A DNA stretch of 64,000 bases from Ypsolopha sequella (Eukaryota; Arthropoda; Insecta; Lepidoptera; Ypsolophidae). The notes under the pieces are model-generated. The model ran no database searches. It was not told the DNA's origin and saw only the letters and a list, made by a program, of their open reading frames with translations. The position numbers and the translations under genes are program-made. This document shows positions 55,967 through 64,000 of the stretch, one piece after another (position 1 is the stretch's first letter; every line of letters starts with the position of its first letter). The stretch lies in contig OW203986.1 in NCBI GenBank assembly GCA_934047225.1, positions 18,665,221 to 18,729,220 of the forward strand, written 5' to 3'.

Positions 55967-58240
55967 CTGTGGGTATTTAAATAAAAAAGTAAAATATAAT
56001 TCTTGATAGAAATAGGTAGTAACAAAGTATTAAAAAGCCATAATAATAAAAACTTACCGAATTAAACACATTAAATAATTAAAAATACTGAACTCATCTA
56101 AATCAAATATTTGCTAAAAATAATAACAAGTAAATATGTTTATACTAAAGGAAAAAACAGGCACTTGGTACAAAATCAGGAAAGTTCGTGAAGGTGGAAT
56201 ATAAAGATAATTTATCTATGGCTTTGTAAGATTTTATGAAGATTTTCTGTCGTCAAAGTGATGTGGAAATTTTGGGTTTTAATTTCTTACGGAAAATCCT
56301 TCGTTATATTGGTAGACTCCAAATTTTATTCTGGCTCATTCTGGCTTCATTGTCAGCAAACTGTAGTTGAATTTTTATTTAAAAAAAAAAAGCCTATATT
56401 CTGCTTCAAATTAAATTCTGTCCACCTGTGAAAACTACATAAAAATCCGTTCAGGAGTTTCGGAGATGTACACGAACAAACAGACAGACGGAAAGACAGA
56501 GAGAAAAGAATTTTATAATCACTGATTTCTGTTCTATTACGCTTCTTTAGTCACCCCTTTCTATTTTTATTACTTTTCTTCAACATACAGACTCACCGGG
56601 TCCTACTCTTTTATTATATTAAATGATTTTTAACTAATATTTTTTTATTTCAATTCGATTTTTATGTAGTTTAATTTATTTATCATGTTATACGTATTGG
56701 ACATGTGTTTGTAATGTATACCATGTGTGTGTGAAATAAATAAATAATAAAAGCGGAACTGGAATAGTTATATTTCAGAGAAGCAGCTAAATTCTCCCGC
56801 CCGGTGAAAGTTGAATACAAATTTAATTAGCGAGACAGATTTTCGTGCCATTCCCGTGTCTTATTATAATATAGTGAGTCAAGGAGACGCGACTAACTTC
56901 TAGAGTGGTGTTCTTAATTGAGACATGTCGCGGATAGTGAGGACCCCTCATTAACCGGATATTCGTCGATCTAACTGTAAAAAAATATAGTTGTGATTCG
57001 TATAATGTTCATGACATGAAGGGGTCGAGGGTGTTCTAAGTTTTAGGCATTTAGATTGTGTCGCCGTACTTCAAGCTCAAACACATGTACTTTTATGAAT
57101 AAGCAAGTGTAATTATTAAATATAAACTACTTTTAGTCTAATATTCATTAAAAAAAAAATTTCTTTCTGTAGGTATGTTACACAAGTAGAAGAAATTGTC
57201 GTAAACATAGTTTTTTTTTGCATTATTTACGTCGCATAGACTATCGCACTATTGTCATCAGTACCACAGTGTGATTTGTTTAGTGATAGAATGACGTCTG
57301 TAATGAAAGAATGTATGGCGTTCTATGAGAGAGAATTATAAAAGGCTTAAAATATAATTTTAAATGTGTTAAATTCATTTATAATTGTTTGTAATATCTA
57401 TTATTAATATATTTTATTGAAATGTGGGTACAGCGATTTAGCATAACCTAATAATAATAATCAAGAAATCTACAGCAACTGGTGAAATAAGGCCTAAATA
57501 AACCTTCAACAAATTAAAAATCCATCATACGGACTTCAATGAAAACGGGTATCTGTGAAGTTTATAAAAGTATAATATCCGAATTAACCTCTACCTTGTT
57601 CCAAAGAAATACTTGCGCGACATATTCGTACGTATAAGACTGTGGGGCTGTTTCAACGACATTCGAGACATTTCCTCCTCGAGTGATGTATTAAGAAGGC
57701 GCTGAAAATTAATTAAGCTTCTTTCTGAATTGTTCTAAAATGCAAGACTTTATGCAAAGTAATCTAAATTTTAGATTATTCTTTGAAAACTGGGGCGGAC
57801 ATTTCGAAACAGCCAAAACATCCAATAATAAAATTTGTGGTCCGGCCTTTCAACAACTAGAGGTGGTGGCAAACACCATCACATTTTTTTTAAATTCATT
57901 AACCACAGCAAATAAGTAATTTTCTTAAACATACGCGGAAATATTATCATTACTTTTGAATAAAGAACACGCGAAGTATCATATTTACGTAGACTGAAAA
58001 ACCAAAATCACTTCCCGGCGCATTCTTTGAATTTCGAACGAAGAGCGCACCGGCATTGTTCTATGAAACGGTGTGCTGTTTGAATTTAGAACTCTTTCAT
58101 CTATCGTACACATTGCGTTCTCGTGGCTGTAATCGGCTGTATAGCCACAGATGTGTTTACCTTTCGGCACAAACGGTAAAAAAAAAAAAAAAAAATTGGC
58201 GGTAAAGCGGAGTTCGTTGTTATTTGGTTAATAATAAATT
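55967..58240. other. Gene-free stretch
   Basis: AT-rich. At about 56445-56510 lies a repeat tail, ATCCGTTCAGGAGTTTCGGAG and GAACAAACAGACAGAC, common in Lepidoptera. At about 56690-56755 a segment ends AAATAAATAAATAATAAAAG, possibly a LINE tail. An 18-base A-run is at about 58178. No gene. Confidence 0.5.
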
Positions 58241-58243
58241 AAA

Positions 58244-58405
58244 ATGAGTTCCGATGATTCTGAAAATGAAAATGAAATGGACATTGACTGCACTCCACCA
58301 GATTTAAGATTGGAAGCTAAATTAGCGATGGAAAACCTGCTTCCAGCGAAATCAAAAGAAATTTATTATGTAAAAGGCCCTTTTTTATTTCCTTGCACTT
58401 TTTAA
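58244..58405 (+). pseudogene. N-terminal fragment resembling a Crypton/tyrosine-recombinase ORF
   Basis: ATG at 58244 opens MSSDDSENENEMDIDCTPPD, then LEAKLAMENLLPAKSKEIYY. An acidic start followed by LLP.KS...Y is typical of the N-terminal domain of Crypton-type recombinase ORFs. The similarity ends at VKGP and the frame stops at 58403-58405, so only the beginning is present. It could equally be a fragment of another transposon protein. Confidence 0.35.
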
Positions 58406-58937
58406 AGAAAAGCACTATATATGCCTCGGCCGAAATGGCAATTGCCTGTCTCGTATCATTGAAGTCCTCGCCTGCGGCTCGGCCTTCAAACTCATACTCG
58501 ACCTGCAATTGCCTATTTCGCTGCCTTTGCAATAATGTACTATTAACAAGGAGACATACAGTGCTTCTTATAAGTATATGTATAGTAGTGAAGGTTGAGG
58601 ATGGAAACCAAGCTAAATTACTATATGTCATGGTTTCCAGTGGTTTTCTGCAGTTGACTACATCGCAAGAACGTCCACTGTACAAGGTTCGTAGAAACAC
58701 ATACGTGTGTATAATTCTTCAGTATGTATAATATCAAACAACTTTTGTTAAAGTGATATATCGTCCATGCAAAGGTCCCCGGACGGATAAATGTTTACCC
58801 CAAAAACACTTCACACTTTATTTGGATAGTCACAAATCTGGGGGCACGGTAGTGCCCCCGCAAAGTCTCGCAGGTAGAGTATTCAGTAACAATAATGGCT
58901 TCACTTGAACGTCCGTCACTAACGTATCGCAGACTTA

Positions 58938-59095
58938 AGAGCCGTTTAGCAGCCGCATTTAAAACTTTAAAATTCTAATTTAGAAAAACCAATGGAAACT
59001 TTGCGATGGCAGCATACAGAATACATAGGTAATACATTTTTGTGGTCTGTTTTGATTAATTAGAAAAAGGCGGGTTTTTCACTATCCGGGTTTTT
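58938..59095. repeat. Partial copy of the TTAA-type MITE family
   Basis: It starts TTAAGAGCCGTTTAGCAGC and continues ACCAATGGAAACTTTGCGAT and TTAGAAAAAGGCGGGTTTTT, as in the right arm of 30741-31085. The left arm is largely deleted. Confidence 0.65.
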
Positions 59096-59341
59096 CAAAT
59101 CAAATTTGTATTTAAGTTGTTCATTCACAAAATTTTGTATTCAAGTAAAAATAATGTCTTTCACCTCCCCATCCATTATCAGCTGATCAGACAATGTATG
59201 CTGTAAACGTTTTCTTTCTTCAGAATTTATTTTCGTGCATTTGTAATGAATTGAAATCAGAAGTCCGCTTAAAATTACTTACGGTTTTCATAGAAAGTAG
59301 GACACGTTTTAGGTTATTATGTTTTTTCATTTAAATGCTCT

Positions 59342-59503
59342 ATGATACTTAAATTAAAGAGAATACCAAAAAGTGTGAATGAAATAACACCAAGCTTGGC
59401 AGAGTTTGGAACTTGGCCAACTCCTAAAGAAGAATGGGCCACCTACGTGAAAAGAAAGCGTAACGAAACAGAATGCACTTTCACGCAGAAAAATAATGGC
59501 TGA
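59342..59503 (+). pseudogene. Short open frame of unknown origin
   Basis: Fifty-three codons, MILKLKRIPKSVNEI to FTQKNNG, with protein-like composition (EFGTWPTPKEEWATYVKRKR). No motif is recognised. It ends just before the satellite block; it may be the remains of a transposon ORF. Confidence 0.25.
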
Positions 59504-59566
59504 CAAAGGCACAACACCGACAAAACGAAACATTTTTTTTCTTTATCTGTTTTTTTTTTTCTTTAT

Positions 59567-59891
59567 TTAGCATTTTACATCAAGACCTTCAATAATCTCG
59601 ACGTTTTGCTTACCTAGACATTTTACAACCAAGACCTTATACAATCTCGACGTTTTGCCTATGTAGACATTTTACAAGATCAACGTTTTGCCCACCTAGA
59701 CATTTTACAACCAAGACCTTATACAATCTCAACGTTTTGCCTATGTAGACATTTTACAACCAATACCTTATACAATCTTGACGTTTTGCCTATGTAGACA
59801 TTTTACAACCAATACCTTATACAAGCTTGACGTTTTGCCTATGTAGACATTTTACAACCAATACCTTATACAATCTCAACGTTTTGCCTAT
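59567..59891. repeat. 49-bp satellite, left part
   Basis: About seven units of TATGTAGACATTTTACAACC, AATACCTTATACAATCTCAA and CGTTTTGCC; one unit is shortened (GATCAACGTTTTGCCC). The first unit is the most diverged. Confidence 0.95.
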
Positions 59892-61007
59892 TGTAACATT
59901 CGCTACAGGTATTCAACCTTTTTCATATATTTTTAGTCTTTCTTTATCGTTGATTGCTTTGCTGAATTTTCAAATTCGAATATTTGGAATATCTTGTCAG
60001 ATTTTTTTGTTATTTTTCTCATATCAAAGAGTATCGTGGTACAAGGAAGACAAATTTGCTACAAAAATATGAAATTTGGAATGTGATAGCTGTTTGGATT
60101 CTTGAAACAGAGCACATTTGCTCTAAACATTGTGAAAGCCAGTTTTTTTCTGCATTTCCTGGTAAGTTTTGTGTAATTTTGGTTTCATTCTCTGAAAATC
60201 CCTTTTGTCCCGTTTCCAATACGTTAATTCCCTTTCCCAGATTTCATAAGCATATCTTGACGCTGTTGTTTTATTTCTGTACAGCGACCCTTCAGGTTTT
60301 AAGGGTTTTTCCCCATTTCTTCTTCAATTCCTCCCGCCATCTCGTACGGTTGTACCTATTGAGGCCGGATATAAGGACCACGTACCCTGGTGGGCTAAAG
60401 CTTCCGGTATTAAAACAGAAGTCGGCTTGGCTTCATCGACTACTCCCAGGAAGACTGGAAACACCCAAGTCACGAAGAGACCCTTACCAGGTTTTTAGTA
60501 TCCGTAGCCTAACATCCAGTAGTCTGGATATCCAGCATCAATTAGTTTTCTTCCTTAGTGTAAAGCTAGATAACGATTGCTCTTAACACCTTAATATTAC
60601 GTTTTCTTTCGGATTAGAAGTTATTAAAACTTCCGATCCTATAAACTAGTTTCGGTATCCAAATTTAAATCCATTATTTTGTGAACAAATGCGTCGTTTA
60701 AGCTAAAGGAAAACAAAATCCTAAATTAGACGAATTAGGCATAATTATTGTGTTGAATTAATAAGTTCCTTAGTACCCAATACTCTACAGATATTATTGT
60801 GTTTTATACCAAATTTTTCTTACTTCAGTTTTGTTATTTTTAGTTTATTTAAAGGTAAATTATACAGTTTCTTTATCCAGATTTACCTCTTTTTTTGGCT
60901 GTCACCAGGCTTGCCTGGTGGCAGTCCAAATTTAGGTCGAACCGACGAAATTACGTTTGTGATTATGAAGTAGCTAAAACATAATTTTTCAAAAAAGAAA
61001 CGCTACA
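59892..61007. mobile_element. 1116-bp LTR-like insertion in the satellite, 4-bp target duplication
   Basis: It starts TGTAACATTCGC and ends AAACGCTACA. CTAT is repeated directly at 59888-59891 and 61008-61011. Removing the insert and one CTAT rejoins the satellite unit exactly (GCCTAT|GTAGAC). TG...CA ends and a 4-bp duplication suggest a solo LTR, perhaps Ty3/gypsy-type. A 200-codon frame inside (59984-60586) shows no protein features. Confidence 0.75.
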
Positions 61008-61500
61008 CTATGTAGACATTTTACAACCAATACCTTATACAATCTCAACGTTTTGCCTATGTAGACATTTTACAACCAATACCTTATACAATCTCAACGT
61101 TTTGCCTATGTAGACATTTTACAACCAAGACCTTATACAATCTTGAAGTTTTGCCTATGTAGACATTTTACAACCAAGACCTTATATAATCTCAACGTTT
61201 TGCCTATGTAGACATTTTACAACCAAGACCTTATACAATCTTGACGTTTTGCCTATGTAGACATTTTACAACCAAGACCTTATACAATCTCAACGTTTTG
61301 TCTATGTAGACATTTTACAACCAAGACCTTATACAATGTTGACATTTTGCCTATGTAGACATTTTACAACCAAGACCTTATACAATCTCAACGTTTTGCC
61401 TACCTAGACATTTTATAACTACAATCTGGACTTGTTGCCAACCTATACATTTTACAACCAAGATCTTTTGCAATCAGTTTTATCGTTTTATCTACGTAGT
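61008..61500. repeat. 49-bp satellite, right part
   Basis: Eight regular units followed by about two degenerate ones (ATTTTATAACTACAATCTGG, then TACATTTTACAACCAAGATC). Units differ mainly at AATACC/AAGACC and CTCAACG/CTTGACG. Confidence 0.95.
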
Positions 61501-61699
61501 CGTTTTGCAATCCAGAATTTAGGAACCCAATCCCTTCTTTCTTTAATTTTTTTTATTATTACCTGTTTTTTTGGAATTAACAAGTTGTTATTTGATCCAA
61601 TTACTATATTATTTGCTTTGGTTATTGCAACACTTTTAACGTTTTGCACTTAATTAATAAATACAAATATAATTTGCAAGTCGAACAAAAACAACATGA

Positions 61700-61885
61700 T
61701 ACAAAATAAATGCTTGTTCAAAACAAACATTGTAAAGGGCTACAAAGCAGATGGAGACGATATATGAAATAAATGGCATATCAAATCGTATATTAATAAA
61801 TAAATGTCAGAGCAAACACTCCGGAGGACAACAAAGTAGGTGATGAATACGTATAAGACAAATGGCATAATATATAAACAATTAT
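61700..61885. repeat. Degenerate two-copy repeat, about 100-bp period
   Basis: CAAACATTGTAAAGGGCTACAAAGCAGATGG..GATATATGAAATAAATGGCATA is echoed by CAAACACTCCGGAGGACAAC, AAAGTAGGTGATG and AAGACAAATGGCATAAT. Weak. Confidence 0.4.
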
Positions 61886-62285
61886 TGTCTAACGCATTTT
61901 GTCACAACATGCAAAAAATTTGACCTCAGCTAAATACCTTTTTGGATCGGTTTTTTGCAATTTAGTTATTTATGTCTAAGACACATTTCAAAATCAGGGA
62001 GTAAACTTATTTTAATGACAGACACGAGGACATTGCTAAATTGACTTGATTATAAACACCATATTGCTTCTGAAATTGTAAATAAGATAATCGGTTAATT
62101 TCATATTTTTCAAATTACTAATTCTTTTACTAACAAACGCTATTTGTATCATTCCGATGTTCTCTTCTAGCTCACTAAATGGCAATAAAGTAAAAAGGCA
62201 AGGGAAATCGGTTTTTGCATGCACCACGATATTATCAAAGTTCATTTATAGTGGTTTGGATCCACTGTTGTACTTTTTTAAAATT

Positions 62286-62665
62286 AGGCATTTTACAAAC
62301 GGTGTCGTTAGTTTCTTAACATTTTTGCAATTTGAAGAATCTTTGTCATATAGTAGAATTCGGCATTTTATAATTTGCCCCCAGCATTCTGTTAGAATTA
62401 TTGACGGTCGACTCAGTTCGCTCCGCTTTGTTCCGCTTACATGTAAACCTAACATGTTCCTCCTCGCTCCGCTCGTGGTCCTGCCTATTTTTCACTTTTC
62501 GGTGAAAGACTTTCAATTTCGGCTTATTGGAAAATGACGAAGTAATTTTATAATTTGTCTTCGGCGAATCACAAAACAGCGGGAATTTTCAATTTACCAT
62601 ATTTGGCAAATTTCAAAACAACGAGCGTTTAGAAAATGATGACGCCGTTTGTAAAATCCCAAATT
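62286..62665. mobile_element. Inverted-repeat element
   Basis: GGCATTTTACAAACGGTGTCG at the left and GACGCCGTTTGTAAAATCCC at the right are inverted. The core has TCCTCCTCGCTCCGCTCGTGG and several TTTGCAATTTG-like motifs. A frame at 62157-62537 crosses the left end and is not considered coding. Confidence 0.6.
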
Positions 62666-62699
62666 TTGCTATTTGCCTGATTGGAACTTAAGTAGGGTA

Positions 62700-63055
62700 A
62701 CTAAGGCCTTTGATGGGATAACAAAAGAAGAGTAGTTGAAGAAACAAAATCCTTTAATAGGGTCACAAAGGCCTTTGATGGGATAACAAAAGGAGTGTAT
62801 GTGGAAAGACAAAAGTATTTGATAGAGTAACAAAAGGAGGGTAGGTGTAGAAACAAAAACTTTTGATGAAATACCAAAAAGAGAGTAGGTGTAGAAACAA
62901 ATACTTGAAAGGGGTGAAAGAAGTAGAGTAGGTATAGAAAAAAAAGCATTTGATAAGGTAACAAAGGTAGAGTATATGTAGCAACAAAAGTATTTAATAG
63001 AGCATCAATAAAGTAAGGTAGTTATAGATACAAAAGCTTTAATAATTTTACAAGA
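62700..63055. repeat. 44-bp minisatellite
   Basis: About eight units of GAT.GGGTAACAAAAGGAGAG, TAGGTGTAGAAACAAAAG and TATTT. Successive GAT(A/G)G starts fall near 62712, 62756, 62777 (short), 62821, 62865, 62907, 62952, 62996 and 63041. Confidence 0.9.
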
Positions 63056-63649
63056 TGTAGGAAGAAAACGTGTTGTTAGTTCAACAACATTAAATTCAAA
63101 ACAATGCTATCTCTATCTGCATTGATAAGATAACAATATTAGTGTAAAAAACAACAATAATAAAAAGTTTGTAGCAATTACAACTCAACTTTGATGGCTC
63201 CCAGTTTTTTATTTTCATGACAAAACCTTTTTCTCCGTGTTCTAAGATGTTAAAAACACTCGGGTAAAACAAATAGGTTTTACTATAAAACAACAGGTTG
63301 AACAAATATGCGGGGCAAGTTATTACCTTTCGGGTTAAATCTTTACTTGAAAAGTGGTCTAAGGTATCATGAACAATATTCATAAAATATTCTCGTAAAT
63401 TCTTCTATTACTAAATATTTGCAAGATTCATGTGGCAACATTATAGATCGAATAATAATGTTAGAGTTCTTTTTTCCAAATCGGGCTCTTAATTGTGATT
63501 ATACTTTATGATTTGGCTTTTATCAGCAAATGAGATAAATAACAAAATTCTAATAAGACTACAAAAATGAAATTTCTCTATTACAGGCATCTGCTTAAAT
63601 ATTTTTATATATTTACTTACTAAGTCTGTTTAAGTTACTTGATTTACTA
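63056..63649. other. Gene-free stretch
   Basis: AT-rich, nothing supported. Confidence 0.5.
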
Positions 63650-64000
63650 AGTGGCGGTGGCTCTGGGGTCAAACGCTGGTCTCACAATCTTGAGATCCAT
63701 CTTAGATCCCGGCCGGGCATGCAACAATGAATTTTTTGGAATTTTTATGCATATTATTTGTATGTTATTTGTTCTTACTTACCACTTGCTGAACGGTGAA
63801 AGTAACATGATGAGGAAACCGGCATGTCTTAAAAAGCGTATATTTGTGCCCAAAGTACGGCGATAGGGCTCATCACCCATCACGTTGGAAGGTAAAAATC
63901 GTCGGTGAACGCGGGTGTACCGAGTATTGACTACGACTGCATTTCACAGTTCACACTCTGAGCACCTCCGGCACCCCCTCGGGGATTCATGTCGTGACGA
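63650..64000 (+). mobile_element. tRNA-derived SINE, copy 2 (cut by window end)
   Basis: It starts GGCGGTGGCTCTGGGGTCAA and ACGCTGGTCTCACAATCTTG, then TTACCACTTGCTGAACGGTG, GAGGAAACCGGCATGTCTTA, and ends CACCCCCTCGGGGATTCATG / CGTGACGA. It is longer than the copy at 26122, having about 90 extra bases near TGACTACGACTGCATTTCAC. Confidence 0.75.

Noticed and set aside
58317..58700. Minus-strand 127-codon frame
   Set aside because: It overlaps the Crypton-like start on the other strand, and its GGCTCGGCCTTC-type core looks like a dispersed repeat.
59984..60586. 200-codon plus-strand frame
   Set aside because: It lies inside the LTR-like insertion, is rich in Phe/Leu/Ser without motifs, and ends by chance.
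59567..61500. CRISPR array
   Set aside because: Units are head-to-tail without unique spacers, and the window is eukaryotic.
62701..62987. Two minus-strand frames of 74-87 codons
   Set aside because: They are read-throughs of the 44-bp minisatellite; the repeated Phe/Leu/Ser pattern mirrors the DNA repeat.

Overview
The window looks like a piece of an insect nuclear genome, most likely a moth or butterfly. It is AT-rich and intron-rich, and it is dense with repeats whose sequences I recognise from Lepidoptera: the family beginning AGGGTTCCGTA, the AACCGTTCAAGTGCGAGT family, and a tRNA-like SINE with a CCCCCTCGGGG.TTCATGTCGTGACGA tail. Species and chromosome cannot be read from it.

Region 1 (1-18.2 kb, + strand) is the 3' two thirds of one host gene, Integrator complex subunit 6 (IntS6). 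Eleven coding exons with GT-AG junctions and matching phases join into one frame of 688 residues that ends at 17950. The 5' exons, which should encode the VWA domain, lie before base 1. The introns hold many mobile elements: TA-flanked Tc1/mariner- or pogo-type MITEs, LINE 3' fragments, tRNA-like sequences, a tandem duplication, and a nested four-transmembrane gene or pseudogene with its own TATA box. A hAT-type element lies just after the IntS6 stop and carries the first canonical polyadenylation signal.

Region 2 (18.2-39.4 kb) has no gene I can defend. It holds dispersed MITEs, SINEs, LINE tails, hairpins, a hammerhead-like motif, one open frame split by a TTAA-flanked MITE, and a nested terminal-inverted-repeat element full of TGTCA/TGACA motifs.

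Region 3 (39366-47053, - strand) is a young BEL/Pao LTR retrotransposon with two identical 248-bp LTRs and an unbroken 2122-codon ORF. Gag, protease, reverse transcriptase, RNase H and integrase are followed, in the same frame, by the start of a baculovirus F-like envelope protein. Most of the envelope ectodomain is missing and its membrane anchor lies in another frame.

Region 4 (47.1-59.5 kb) holds further MITEs and an intact 961-codon ORF (- strand, 53061-55946) of a non-LTR retrotransposon with an RT of the YLDD type and a C-terminal restriction-like endonuclease. A short fragment resembling a tyrosine-recombinase (Crypton-type) transposon lies near 58.3 kb.

Region 5 (59.5-64 kb) is a satellite block. 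A 49-bp tandem repeat is split by a 1116-bp LTR-like insertion with a 4-bp target duplication. It is followed by an inverted-repeat element, a 44-bp minisatellite and a SINE cut by the window end.

Apart from IntS6 (snRNA and mRNA 3'-end processing and transcription attenuation), the genes here are mobile-element genes and do not form a host pathway. All coordinates and repeat boundaries were read by eye; family names for the repeats are inferences without a database search.
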